NCBI GenBank assembly: GCA_963691655.1
Contig: OY829326.1
Span: 92,559,235-92,623,234, forward strand
Length of the DNA: 64,000 nucleotides
Origin: Toxonevra muliebris
Lineage: Eukaryota; Arthropoda; Insecta; Diptera; Pallopteridae
Direction of reading: 5' to 3'
Numbering within the stretch: position 1 is the first letter of the stretch; every line of letters begins with the position of its first letter. Made by a program: the position numbers and the translations under genes. The notes under the pieces were generated by a model that was not told where the DNA came from, made no database searches, and was given only the letters and a program-made list of their open reading frames with translations. Positions 1 to 12,826 of the stretch are shown here, piece by piece.

Positions 1-1667
1 AAAAATGAGTAAAGTAAATTTATTCTCATTTTGAAATGGTTAGATAATATAGCTGTATTAGTAATTTTTCCTAAATTTTAGAACATAACATTTTGGGAGT
101 AGACAAAGTTAAAATATTTTTTTATGAAAAAATTCTTAAATTCGCCATTTTCTGTATACCCGGAAAAATTACTTCCTGAAAATTCCTAAATTTTTTTTTT
201 TCATAATTTGTAAAAATGAATCTTATAGTATTTGGAAATAATAATAACTTTTCCGATTTTTTCCGATTCTTGGAAAAAATGAATTTTAAAAAATCCTCTA
301 AAACGTAATTGTTCATGTTGTAGTACTAACACATGTCGGCTGGCATTTCGTTTATTTCTTTTGCAAAATTCGTAATTATCCTACTAAGTATTCATATTAT
401 TATTGCTAGTTTGTTCGATTGAAATCGATTGGCACATACTAGAAAAACTTGAGAAGATACTAATATAGATCATATATGGCATCTACTTTTGTCGTCGAAT
501 CCTATGCTTTTGTCTAAAATACAAAACACGAATAAGAAACAGATTGAACATTAGGGTTGAGTACTAATTTGATTACGATAACTCGGGGTTCTTTCAAAAT
601 ATTTTTTTTCTAATTTTGTGTTTTTATTTTTAGCAAAGACAAATTTTGTACAATTTTTTTTTTTTAATTTTAACAAACAAATCAAATGCACTTTGAAATG
701 ATTTTTTTTAAAAACTGTAGGGTCGATTAAATTTTTGGAATTAGCGTGTCATTATCCATTAAGAAACCAAATTTCATTCATTTCTGACCAAAACCCTATT
801 TTTGCCCATCATTTATATGGTGTGCGTCGCCAAGCCGACTATTCGTAAATAACCGGTAAAAAACTGAAAATCTGTTGATAATCCACTAAGTTACAGGCTT
901 ATATATTCGCAAAGGTACGAAAAACTGGTGTTTAAACGGTAAATCAAGATTTTGGGGGTGTTTGGAAAATTTCACGTACAGACTCTTGTTTTACTCGACA
1001 AGATCTATAAGAAAAATAGTATCATTTCCCAGGTATTTTTACTGTCGCACCGTGCTATTAATTACCTTTTCAAATGTCTTTTGAATATTGTCCATTTTAA
1101 ATAACATTTATTTTTCTAAAAATTTGTTATTTATTTATTAATTTCTAATTTTTATTATATTTTCACAAAAGCAAAACAGCCTAAAAACGGACCTAATAAT
1201 ATTTTTACCCGAAGAAAAAATGCGGGCTATTTCGTGAAAGAAGAAGAAGACAATTACTCTCTCATCTTCGCTCTCATTTGAAAGTTTTTTGAGTACAGGA
1301 ACGCTTTCTGGGCTGTTGTAGACCCTCTGTTGCCCGATAATTGTTATGGGCTAAAAATAAATTTTTCAAGACATAATATTTTTTTTAGTTATTAATAAGT
1401 ATTATTTGTCAATTTTGTTCATTAAAAAAGCTATAGATATCAGTTAAGTCGCTGGAAAATATGAAAGATCTGCCGTCTATTATTTTACTCCCTTTCCCCT
1501 CCCCTAATTTATTGTTCTGCGAACATACATACAAATTAAATACAATAGTGCATGAAAGTAATCGCCATTTCCACTTTTACCTCTAATGGAAGAAATATAT
1601 TGCTTTATTAAAATAAATTATCGCAATTTAGATGCTTCACAAGTTACACTACCATGATGCATAAATA
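1..1667. other. AT-rich intergenic DNA, no gene seen
   Basis: I see no ORF with a recognisable protein, no tRNA and no repeat with clear ends here. The DNA is AT-rich with many homopolymer T and A runs. A slightly more GC-rich patch near 1240-1340 has no long reading frame. Confidence 0.5.
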
Positions 1668-3121
1668 CACAAGGAGGGGCTAACAAAAATTCGCTAAGTC
1701 GCTTGAAAAAAATATAAAACAAATTTAGTTTCATATTTTTAATTTTTTTTTCATAAATTCAAATAATTTTAATACATTTCGCAAGCCGGTAGATCAACCT
1801 CTTAGTACCGTAATGCCTAGCGGTGTCGGAGCCGTTCCTGAGCTAGCTTCAAAAACAATTTTTTCCTTAAGTTACTTTCTTGATCCATCTACTTTGGTTC
1901 CCGCTCTACCTTAATGGGTTAAAGAATTCCTCAAAATCGTGTTTTTCCAGTTATTCAACATTAACTGTATGATTTCCCTATTACTGCTCTTCTCCTCAAT
2001 TTTTTTTCTTTGCCTGATAACACAATAAAGTTGTTGGTTGTTTCAGCAAGTTCTAGTTTTCCAGCAAATTTTGTAAAACTTGTGGTAAGCAATTTTTTGT
2101 AAACCACTTCGCAGTTACCGTCTAACTAATTGCCAGGGAAAAGCAATTCCAATTTGTTCCAGACAAATCAACGTCATTATTTTTATTGCTGGCATTTGTG
2201 TCTAACATTAACAGGTGGGTTTGCATCTTTTGGGTCCCATATCATAGAGTACTGTCTGGTTTCCAGGTTGTACTTTTTGAACCAAGGTTTCTTTATCACC
2301 TGTTATGACTTTATGAAAGGTCTTAGAACCTCCGTTTTCAAATTTCGCAAGGAAATATTGGGGGAAAACCAATACGTGCTTATTTCTGATAGCCCTTCAA
2401 AATTCAGAGAAACCATTGCATCTCGATGGTCAAAGTATTTGACAAAATAATTTCTCTTTTCTTTTATGCATTCCACATTTTCCATTTATGACTTTAACTG
2501 CGACAACGCAACAAATTGTTAAAAACTATTTTAAAAAAAAGAAAAACCGAACCGAATTCTATGTTCAAGCAACTTAAGCTAAAATATTTTTTAAGAACCA
2601 AAATGTAATAATAGTTGCGTTTTATTCCCTAGCTAGTTTAACATGTGCGAATAAAACGATCAAGTTGTTAAGTCTCTTCGTCATTATATTGTTATTCACA
2701 ATGAAACTGCGCAGCAGCTAGATGTGAAACATTTTAATGGATCCCAGTCATTGCGGTTAATCGTAGCCATTGCTTTTAGTTTTTAACCTTTATAAGAGTA
2801 TTTAACGATTTTTTAAAGTTATTTTCACCAACAGCCATTTTGAATCTTTTCCTTTTCTGTTTTTGAAAACTATCATGCTTCATTTTTCAATATTGGCAGT
2901 TCACAATAAAATTTGATGTAGCTAAACTACTCGTTAAGTATACATAACAGCTATAATTATACGTGTCAGCTCTACGGTTTGATGTTGTTTTCCCATACAA
3001 TTATCGCTGCAAGTTATACATTACTAGAAGCAAGTGGCGAAGAAAATGCAGCTATTATTACAAACCCAAAAACAAATGTCAAAAATACCACTAAAATAGC
3101 GAACTTTTGTTAGTCCCTTCG
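1668..3121 (-). mobile_element. Decayed Tc1/mariner-like element, copy A
   Basis: The two ends are inverted copies of a short terminal sequence. The right end read inward is CGAAGGGACTAACAAAA, and the left end is a diverged version with GGGGCTAACAAAAATTCGC. TA dinucleotides flank both ends (1666-1667 and 3122-3123), the usual target of this superfamily. A frameshifted transposase remnant on the minus strand lies inside (2212-2351). The same terminal sequence occurs in copies at 59242-59882 and 38905-39099. The element is degenerate and certainly inactive. Confidence 0.6.
2212..2351 (-). pseudogene. Tc1/mariner transposase remnant
   Basis: Read on the minus strand, one frame gives LAKFENGGSKTFHKVITGD. 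After a one-base shift another frame gives WFKKYNLETRQYSMIW followed by DPKDANPP. Together these match the stretch of mariner/Tc1 transposases around the first catalytic aspartate (typically VTGDETW, then a Y..E...QS..W motif). The shift sits directly after the aspartate. Stops close the flanking frames, so only this core is readable. It is a fossil inside copy A. Confidence 0.6.
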
Positions 3122-3123
3122 TA

Positions 3124-4000
3124 CATAGATATTTATGATTACAACTACGTGTCATCAATGAAATAATTTGATGATGATTTTCGTCGATTTAAAAAACAAA
3201 GTCCTGCTCATTATTTATAGGTTAGGTAAATGATGGAATATCTTTGCCGTGTATTTCTTATCAAATATGTATGTAATTATGTGTGTGTGTATATAAGGCA
3301 GTTAATAAAGAGATGACAACGAAATATTTGAAAATACCGTGATAGCTGCTCAAAGGTATGTTCATACCTAAATGAAAGAGCAATAAAAACAAGCGAAAGA
3401 TTGATGACCACAGCCACAGTAATTTTATTTGTTTTAAATTTGTTTTATTTGAACACCTTTACAATTTTTTATTTTCATTTTATTACATACTATTCCCATA
3501 GGAAGTAGATGCTCGTAAATGGAAAAATGTATGGTTTAATAATCAAAAGAAATTCCGAAATAATGATATGATAATAATGAAAGGAAACACTTTTTAAAAA
3601 TAAAATATTTGATTGCGTATACTTAAAATTATTGCTATTATTGTGCATTTCAATCGTAAAATCCTTATGCTAAAAAATAAAAAGTTCACTCCGTTCCGCA
3701 AATCACATAAATCTGTCAGTTATTTGCGAACGAATGCTATTTCAAAAAGAAATATTTAATTTCTCGGTCAAATGCATACGAAAATTTGAAATTTGTTTTT
3801 GTTGTTGTGTGCTTTCATGTATGTATGTGGGTACTAGTATCATCAGCAGGCTAAGTTCTTTTTATTAAAGACAACGGGTAAAGGATATGTAAAATTCATG
3901 GTAATATTTCAATTGAAAGAATAAAAATGGTAAATGTTTCAAGCTTATAAAAGACTTAAAATTTATATTGATATAAGATTTTTATTTTATAAAACATGTA
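3124..4000. other. 3' flank of PSMD5, no gene seen
   Basis: AT-rich DNA downstream of the PSMD5 polyadenylation signal. It contains a short TG/TA microsatellite near 3262-3294 and otherwise nothing recognisable. Confidence 0.5.
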
Positions 4001-4006
4001 TTTATT
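4001..4006 (-). promoter_or_regulatory. PSMD5 polyadenylation signal
   Basis: AATAAA on the minus strand, 84 bases past the TAA stop of the PSMD5 model, a normal 3' UTR length for a fly gene. Confidence 0.55.
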
Positions 4007-4089
4007 GAGTTCACAACTCTTTTTTAATTAAATATATATAGATACAATTAGAGATTACAGCTATGTATGAATATATAAAATAAAGAAAT

Positions 4090-7000
4090 TTAATTTCCCT
4101 CTACCGCAACATCCATTACGCTCTGTATGAAATAGGGTCCTTCATTGATGTATGTACGCAATTGCAGTTGGGTTTGAATATCAAAAGCGTCAGATTCGGC
4201 CAAAAGCTTGATGACTTCATATTTTGCGTATTTCGATTCCTTTTCAAATTCCACTTTTCTATCCAATAAATATTCTAGAAATCCAGCAGTATCCTTCAAA
4301 GCAACTATACCCCAATTATGCAAGCAAAGTGCTCTAATAAATAATAAGCAGGATACTTTAATATCTGGGAAGGGATTTCGACAAAAATCCATAAGAAACT
4401 GCATATTTTTTCCAGCCGCCAAATAAGTAAACCACTGATGTAAAATATTGCTGGAATGAAATTAAAGAGACGAAATAGCACATAATATACTACAAACTTA
4501 TTTCAACTAAACCAAATTTATAATGCTTTAACCCTTAAATACCCAATGGTCAGTGCAGTAACCAACCACTTCATCGACTGCCTGTGATGCCATTTAAAAT
4601 AAACATCTGATTTTACTGACTAAAGTTTTCTTTATCAATACGTACAAATAAGAAAGAAAAAATTCCAACTGTCGTATAGTTACAGTTATTTTTAACTCGA
4701 AAAGCATGTTTTTCAAAAATTTTGAACCACATCTGAAAAAGAGGTGTTTTTATTTTCGAATTTTTTTACAACAAATATTTTGCCATGGCAAAAAAATTTG
4801 TGGGAAACGGTATGGAATTACTCCAAATAATTGTTTTTACAAATTATTGCCCATATATTTTAATTTTATCTCCAGATTAACCTCAAACAAACGTTGTTCG
4901 GAATCACAAATACTGCCTCAATGGTATGGCTTTAATTTAAATTGGACGTGTTGGGCTTTTAAGGGTTAATTTTAGGCAGTTTAATCAATTATAGAATATA
5001 GTAAAAGTAGTATAGACAAGGGTCTAAGTTTAATAAAAGGTGAATCAAAGTTGTATGAAGGTATGTAAGGTGTCTCCGATTTCCGGGGACAGTCAAGACA
5101 TTTATCCCAACTTGTTTTTGTCCCCGATTCTTTGATTACTTCACTTAAAAGTCCGAAAGTTTTTGCAAGTGAGTTATAGAATCGGATTTTCCCACACGTG
5201 TTTCGATTACTTTTCACTGCAAAATACAAAATTTACAATTTTTTTATAATATTTAATTGTTTTTAAAATAAAAGCATGAAGAAAACTGAATTTGCTTCCC
5301 TGAATCTTAAATTTTTGCCAGCGTCAAAAGAATAATAAAATCTAGCATCAACTCGGTTTAGGGGGTAGTCAAAAGAAAGTCTTTTTCGATATTTTTTTAT
5401 TGTAAACATTTTTTTTTTTTTTGTACATAATTTTAGGTGTTCGGCTAAGGGAAAATAAAAATTCTTTCCATTATGCATTTTTATTTTGATGATGATCTGT
5501 TACATATAAAAGTTCAAACGCGTTTTTGGACCTCGTTGACAATATTTAAAAAGAAAAAACTATCAAGCCAATCAGGCTCAAATTCTGAGAATGCCTATCG
5601 TAGGAAGTAGCATTATGATTCATCTATATTTAGGTTAGAGTGGCTGTTTAGAGGCACAGGCCTGAACGGCCCATTGTGATACCACATAGTTGGACCTGCA
5701 GTTTAACGCCGATTCCGAACGATGGTGTGGCAATTTTTTATCATCTTGGTGGTTATTGCCATTGCTAACACAGAGGTGTACTTGTACACTTTCTTGTAAT
5801 TCTCATACACTTCATATTGATAGTGAATGAAAGAAGGTTATGAGAATTAACCACCAGACGAAGACGGGAATCGATAAACAATTACAGTAGCAGAAAAGAG
5901 GTCAACAACTGCAAAAGTCGGTCATTTTCTGTTTTCCTTATCGCAGGTACAAAATCCTAATTCAGGTTCTAGCGGGAATTCTATATTTTAAGAATCAAAG
6001 TAAATTTCTGCTTTCAGATATTCCAAAGTCGAGATATTATGTCAACGGGGAATAAGAAAATCATCGAAAAACGAGGTTTTCGATTAAACTAAAACCTTTT
6101 ATGTACGAAAAGTATTAAAATTCACAAACAAAGAAAAAAGTATTAAAATTCACGTTAATGATTTGCAACTGTCTTCCCGACACGTTTAGGTTACATGTAT
6201 TCATCAAAAAATTAATATATTCTCTCGAAAGAAAAAATTCCCAAATCAATTAAAAACCGATAAACCCATATATGTAATACTTGCAGTAACCTGCCTTCAC
6301 AATGAATTTGAATTCCGTAATCAAAGAGAAACAGCCTATATCGAAATTGTTTATTTGTGTTGGTAGATGGGTATATTTGTAAACTATACAAACAAACAAT
6401 TGTCAAATCGTTCCAGGGGCGAAATGAAAATAGTAGAATATGGTCCGGAACGAATTGAATTCCTCAGAGGTGAAGAGCTCTGAACAAATAAAAATATGCC
6501 TTTACATTTTTTGCTTTGTAAGTCACAAATTGCTGCCCATTTTTGTCGCATTTAATTATTTTTTATCGCAGTTATGAACATATTTCGTATGAAAAATAAA
6601 TTAATTGAATTTGTTTTTGTTTTACACAAGAAAAAGCTACTTTCGGACCTTTTCCTCATTTAATTTATTAAATTCAAAACAATTTTATTGAATTTAGCAA
6701 AACAAATTCAAAACAAATTTCACATAAACTAAACTCTAAAAGATGGAAAAAAATTATTTGACGTTTGACACCGCTCCTGAGTTTTATATTTTTGAGAAGT
6801 CATTTCGGGTACATTCGTTTATAGGTTTTCTCACTCTAATGTTGGGGAATGTACCTTGTGTGTACTGCCAATATAGAAGTACTACTTATATGGATAAACC
6901 CAAAAAACAAATCGGTCATGAAGGGACAGACAAAATATTTAGTTAAGTTTAAGCTAAAATTCAATTAAATTTCAATAATTAAAACAAAACTGTTATAATC

Positions 7001-10000
7001 TCAAAACTAAAGAATATGTATTTATCCGCCTGCTCATTTATTGAAAATTTCCATCACAATATAGAGTTTAAAGACTAGACTCGATCGGCATACAGACTTT
7101 TGTAATTTCCACCATGACAGTTTTCTTAGAAGAAGGGGTAAATGGGTAAATCCCAGAAAAGTGAAACCAAAAGTAAAAATAAAAATATCAAAATAAAAGG
7201 TTAAAAATGCCTTAACATGAAAGACAATAAATCATATTTAATGAATAAATTCGATTTAAAAAAATAAAATCAAGGATAATTTTAAATAATTTTATTTGTT
7301 TTTGTAAACAAAGTTTGGAATCATAGAATAGTTTGAAAATGCTGCCAATTTCAAAGTGGGAAAACAATTAAATTTGTGTCGCTACTCGCAAGCGCAGTTT
7401 ACTAGTAAAAAAATGGGAAAAAAATTCAAAGGGTGCATAAATTTTAGTGTGTTAAATATTTGGTTTCGGTGCAAAAAATAAATTTAAACATTTTTTTTAA
7501 GTGTAAAACGTAAGTAAAGCAAAATATGCAAAAAGTTATTTAACTCCAAAAGTAGTTTATCAAATAAAACCACATCTTGGATTTTCTTTTAAAGATTGAA
7601 GTTTTATTGATCTACTCCATTTTGGATTCAAAAATTCTAGTATTTGTAGAAAAAATTCTAATTAAAAAATGAAACGTAAGTAACATAATTTTTTTTTTTT
7701 TTTATTTTTTTATTTTTTTTTTTTTGTATGTGGTAGCAGAAATAGAAATGGAGCAACAAAAATTGTCCACAAATGGCTAAAAACTTACTTCAAAGCATCG
7801 TGTGAGGCGTTATAGAGAAAAAATAAAGTTTAATATAGAATGGGATAAGGTATATCGGGAGAAAAATAGTCTTCATTAATCTAAATTCTCTTAAAGAATG
7901 AATTAAAATTTGATTTTTTAGCATTATATTTAGAGATTTGATTATTTACCACATAGCATTTATTACTTTCACTATATCTTTCAAAACACTTTGCTCTATC
8001 AAAACACAAGCTGTTTTACTTTACTTTGCAACGAATTAAACTTTTTTTTTTAATAAAATATATTAAATGATTGCATTTTATTGTTTAATTCAAACCCTCA
8101 ATTAATAATCCCTAAATACTACGCTAATAAAATTAGTAGTACAAGTCAACTTGAGCTAAAAGGCGGTCGTTGAATTCGACATATACTGTGCTACGCTAGA
8201 AACTTAAAACAAAACAAAAAAAAAAATAAACAAAAAATTGTTTTAAAAATCTAAATTTCTTTTGTTAAACAAACAAATTTCACTTTTACTTTTTTATATG
8301 TTAGATTATTTCAAGGCTGTGTGCTCCATAAAAAAGAATCCCAATGTAGTACAGTGTATTAGACTACGGATTCGAACTCAGTGACCCCCTTTTATCTAGC
8401 TCATTGCTTAAAATTTTCATTTGTAAACCAGTGATACACAACTTGAAACGTAAGTAACACTGCAATGAAACGTAAGTAACGCTAGACAAATCAAATATGT
8501 ATTAAAAAAATATACTAATTTAAGCAAAAAAGGCAAATTTTTTATGAACTTCTACTGTCGATAAATATATCTATTTGGAAAAAATTTTCTTCTTTAATTT
8601 TCATTGACCGATTCGTAGAACTTCACATATCTAAATCGAGTACTCAAAATAGTTGTTTTGTGCGGAAACGTAAGTAACGGCACTAATATGAGTTATTTCC
8701 TCAAAGCACATTAATAATAGAAAATATGTTTATGCTGAGTCATGTACAAGAGCATAAGACACATACGACATTACCCGATTTTTAAAAAAGTTGATAATGA
8801 TTGTTGAAAAAAATCGTTTTATACTGAATGATGAAACGTAAGTAACATAATTTTTTTCTAACTTGTACTATTTATACCTAACATTTTTACAAGCTTTTAC
8901 TGATATTTTGTAAATTTTTTTTTCCGAATTTTTGGTGTCTATTTTGATTTAAAAAAATATTCCAAAGGGGGTTACGGAGCAAAGATTAGGTTAAATTTTA
9001 TAAAACTAGAAATACCCCCACACTTATAGTGGGGGTTACAAAATCGATTTACTCTATTATATACGGATAACTTCAGTGCCAAAAAGTTAAAAACTGCCTG
9101 ACTCAAACTATGATGGAAAACATTTGATCATATATGTTGATTTAAGGGGGGAAATAGGGTTAGGACAGCGTTTTCACAATGATTTTCATGAATTTTTTTA
9201 TAATATATAATATACGAATTTTCAAAGAATTCGTCGAATTACATATGGGTCATTCCATATCATATTTACAATTAAAAATTTAAATCATTTTTAATAAAAC
9301 AAATGAGCAAATGTTATAAACAAATTGCATTTACAAAAAATGGGACTATTTTAAATCGTCTTCTCAATCATTGAAATATTTGTCATAGTACCTAGAATGC
9401 CTCATAAAAATTTCAGAGTGGACCGTTCAGAAGTTTTCTAGATACCAATAATTATTTATAGTCGCTTAGGCCACGAGCGTGTAATAGCGCGCCATCCATT
9501 CAGGCTGCGCGACTCGGTGCCCGCTCGAAAAAGATTTCTCGTGTTTATCTTGTAATTCTATTGAATGATTAGAATTCAAAAATCCCAAATAATGAGATAA
9601 TATCATACAAACACAATATATAAGTATGAAAAATAAGGAAATTCTTTCTTTCACACATTTAATATGTTCTAATATTATTTATGTAAATTGCATTTTCCCA
9701 GGGAGTCATCGTTAGTTTAGTTTAATAAAGTTTAGTTGCTTGCCCAAATCTAAGTAAGCAATGTTTTTTTGGACAGTGCCTAATATGCCCAAAAACACAA
9801 TTTTTTGAGGATATGTTGAGAGTATTTTTCGGTCGTTTTTCCCCTGGTTGGTCTTGTTTGCTTAGCTTTACGTAGATCAAAGAATCAGCCGTAAAATAAA
9901 ATTAGATTTTTTTTAATCTGACCTATTTTTATCGATTCCTTTTGAATCAGTTAACCAATTAAAGATCCGATTAGATATATTTGCTTATCGCCTCAGTACC

Positions 10001-11875
10001 TTTCATCCAAAATGAGAAAAATGCAATATCTCTGGTACTGTAAAAAAATTTTAGCCTTAATTTTCGGAATTAGCGTTAGAAAATCTATAAAAAAAACACC
10101 TTTTATCATATGTACATGAAAAATTTTAAATTTTATAAACTTACGTAATTTTGAACTCATCTGATTTTGATTGTATAAAATCAATGTTACGTAACGTAGT
10201 TGATAACCCCTCTCTCCCTTATGTAACATTCCGTAACCCCTATGTAACGTCCAACCCCTCAAACCCAAACTCGGATCATAATTAAAAAAGATAGAACCTG
10301 TCAAGCCTGTTTTGATAGCATTAATAGCAAATAAAACTAAACACATTGTTTAAGTTTCGATACTAACAAGGCAATCACCGCTAATTATGCCATTTGCAAA
10401 TTTATTTCACTTTACTACGCTCAGATAAAACAATAGCTAAGAAATTGCCCCTCTTAAGTCGATTGGTACAATTCAATATGTCACGATTAGTTTTAGAAAG
10501 AATTTCATGCAGTTAATAAACTATTTCATTAACTGAAATCAGTTCTTTACGCTAATCGCTAATTTAATCTAAAACGTACAAGTATAACATTATACGGTGA
10601 AGAATCCTTATGTAATACCTTTTTATTATAACATTAGAAAATTGTACTATAGAATTTGCAATAAATAAAACTGCACTAGGCTTAGTTGATTACCTGATTT
10701 CGAGAGAAGTTGAACCTTCAACTATGAATACAATTTCCAAAGTGTTAAAAGCTCGATTTTTTAAATCCGAAGAAAGATTCCGCAAATAAGATAAATAGTC
10801 TTCGAAAATGCCTTGCATAGCTTCGGAATAATGCTTATTTAAAAGAAGTTTACCCTGATGCGTTCGTGCTAAATTTGCTATAATGTAAATAAAAAAAGTT
10901 AATGAAGGAAAGAGTTGTAAGATATATTGAATACAAACCAAAAGTATCAAATGCAGCGGGCAGAATTGTAGTGTCACCTGAATGGATGCTATCAAAGAGG
11001 CACTGAATCATATGCGGATATCCAACGATGATTTTTTGAGGCTGCATAGATGCTACTTTTCCAAAAAACTTCATGATGCCTGGCACCAAAAGCCGATCCA
11101 ATGGATTCTGCTCCAACGCCTCGACTCGCTTGCTAATTACTTCAAAGACTTGTCGCCTTTCTAAATAAAGTAGTCCATGATTTTGTTCTGCCAGCGAAAC
11201 TAAAATCTCGAGAATATTTACTTGCACCAGTACATCATCATTATCCAGTTCGGATAGAGCACGGTCGAGTATAAACTCTACCTTTCGAAGTACAACTGTA
11301 GAACGTTTTGCCAGGTATACAGCCAATTCATAGACCCGACACTTAATAGTTTCATTTTGTGATAGCATAAGCAGCAAAGCTTCTTTCACAAATGGTAAAT
11401 CCAATCGTTCTTCCAGCACAATGGATAGAATACTAACGGAAGGTACACCAACTTCTGTTTCTTCATGCTGCATTGTTTTCAGAATATGCCTCAACAATTC
11501 ATCAGAAACTACAAAATGCACTTCCTCGGAGTTAACCTTTCGTTGGAGCTCTTTCAGTATTGTGTTTAGGGCAAGTGCCCTAATACTGGGACTTTGGTGT
11601 AGTAGTGCTCGCTGTAAAAGACGTGGGAACTCGCTCTGGTCACTAATGGAAAGATTCGTCATACATATGGATAGAATATCACTGGCTAGATTGAATGGTT
11701 CTCCACTTTCTTCCAGACAATCATATATTTCAGGAGCACTCAGCAAACGATTAGTAATTATCATTTCTAAAGTAGGAGCTTCATTCAGACGAACGCGAAT
11801 CTCTGTGAGTGTTGTCAAACGATTCTCCTTAATTTTAAGATTTTGCAGCTTTTCGCAGCACCATTCCTCGTCCAT
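4090..11875 (-). CDS. PSMD5: 26S proteasome non-ATPase regulatory subunit 5 (PSMD5/S5b)
   Basis: This chaperone of proteasome base assembly binds the Rpt ring during 19S assembly and acts in the cytosol and nucleus. The model has three exons: 11875-10939, 10877-10694 and 4450-4090. The donors are GTTTGT and GTAATC and the acceptors TATAG and TCCAG. Exon lengths 937+184+361 give exactly 494 codons, so the protein is 493 aa, close to the roughly 500 aa of the family. It is an all-helical ARM/HEAT-type protein; the joined C-terminus continues through SNILHQWFTYLAAGK to ...MDVAVEGN. The start at 11875 (MDEEWCCEKLQ) fits the family. An in-frame ATG at 11944 would add 23 unlikely residues. Intron 1 is 61 bp. 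Intron 2 is 6243 bp and loaded with repeats. The gene is transcribed divergently from BAP60. Confidence 0.9.
5632..5874 (-). mobile_element. 5'-truncated tRNA-derived SINE (family 1), copy B
   Basis: It is clearly similar along its length to the full SINE at 32598-32907. It shares the (TTAGG)-type tail, the CCCATTGTGATACCACATAG block, the GATTCCGAACG central block and the CACTTCATATTGATAGTGAA block. The match stops inside the tRNA-like B box (GGGAATCGA), so the tRNA head is missing. This is a normal 5' truncation for a LINE-mobilised copy. It sits in PSMD5 intron 2 in the sense orientation. Confidence 0.75.
7505..8846. repeat. Dispersed short direct repeat GAAACGTAAGTAAC
   Basis: Exact copies of GAAACGTAAGTAAC occur at 7671, 8445, 8467, 8665 and 8833, all on the plus strand, with a near copy (AAAACGTAAGTAAAG) at 7505. 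Two copies (7669 and 8831) share a longer context, starting ATGAAACG and running on into a T tract. The spacing is irregular, so this is not a simple tandem array. No function is known to me. Confidence 0.75.
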
Positions 11876-12054
11876 TTTAATACGATTTGAAAAAAAGTTA
11901 ATTATTTTAAAAAGCAAATTGCAACAAACCGGTAAATCCAACACAAAATGTAAAATGACAATTCACTTATTTTGGCATTTAATAATTTAAGGGTGCTGCC
12001 ACCTAGATTCGATGGAAATATAATTGTGATATTAAGGGAAAACACTAGCTGAAT

Positions 12055-12196
12055 GCATGAACGCCTGCCTGAAAGCATGGACGCTTGTCTGAAAGAGAGA
12101 GATAGAAAAAATAGGTTGTTATAAAAAGACAGGCGAGTTTCTATCTCTGTCTTACTTCCCATTTTTTCCACCTCTATTTCAGACAGGCGTTCATGC
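12055..12196. repeat. Foldback repeat upstream of PSMD5
   Basis: The left arm at 12055-12074 and the right arm at 12177-12196 are inverted copies (19 of 20 bases). The left arm is followed at once by a diverged direct copy (12075-12094). Inside, AGAGATAGAAA and TTTCTATCTCT form a second nested inverted pair. The whole could fold into one long hairpin. It ends about 180 bp upstream of the PSMD5 start codon. Confidence 0.65.
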
Positions 12197-12826
12197 TTGC
12201 GCCCGTGTGAACAGCCATATTTGTGAAATGTGTCGGCACCAGAATATACGTACCGCAGTGACCAGATATTGACAAAAGTGATTCTAATCATTTTGGCACA
12301 AACAGAAATGTTATACATTGTTTTTATTTTTGATTACAATTTTTTTCTTATAAATATTATTTGGTTAATTTAAGGATTAGCCTGCATACCAGAAATGGCA
12401 GCAAAATGGGATTTCTTAACAATCCATATATACTGAAGTGATATAGTGTGTGTTTTCCATATAGTCTCCGAAAAGTCTAAACTGATTCACTTCAAATTTG
12501 GAGTAAGTTTCCCAAACAGAAAGAAATATCTGCCACATTTCGTTTCTCGATTTTACCGCTAGAAGGCACATCCCAAATCAATTAAATAAAAGTTTCGCTG
12601 TAGCTTTGCATGTATGTAAACTGGCCTTCTATCCAGTATTTCGCAAAATTATCCTGTTTTCAGACTATCTACCCAATGAGAAAATGTTATAAATCCTGTA
12701 TTGAGAGAATTTTCATAATTCTTTACTAGGAGAACCAAAAATGGACCAAAAATATATCTAGTAGGTCATTCAAAAAATAAATAAAAGTAGTTTGGATTTG
12801 TTGTTGGATCGATTTTTTTACTTTCT
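12197..12826. other. Intergenic DNA, nothing recognised
   Basis: AT-rich spacer between two foldback elements. No reading frame, RNA gene or repeat end could be supported. Confidence 0.5.

Larger units (their letters stand above)
4451..10693 (-). other. PSMD5 intron 2 (6.2 kb), repeat-rich
   Basis: This stretch lies between the second and third PSMD5 exons. It holds a truncated SINE (5632-5874) and a cluster of a 14-bp motif (7505-8846). It also has a GC-rich island near 9470-9545 and a pyrimidine-rich patch around 10185-10265 that looks like an old repeat end. I found no convincing coding sequence; the short open frames here have no family features. Confidence 0.6.

Noticed and set aside
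9466..9654. GC-rich open frame ending ...AQPEWMARYYTLVA; 15 bases (GCGCAGCCTGAATGG) recall the E. coli lacZ alpha/vector region.
   Set aside because: The match is only about 15 bases from memory and the surroundings do not continue as lacZ. A vector screen would settle it. No protein family is recognisable.
11876..11944. Upstream in-frame ATG that would extend PSMD5 by 23 residues.
   Set aside because: The added residues do not look like the family N-terminus, and MDEEWCCEKLQ at 11875 gives a normal length.
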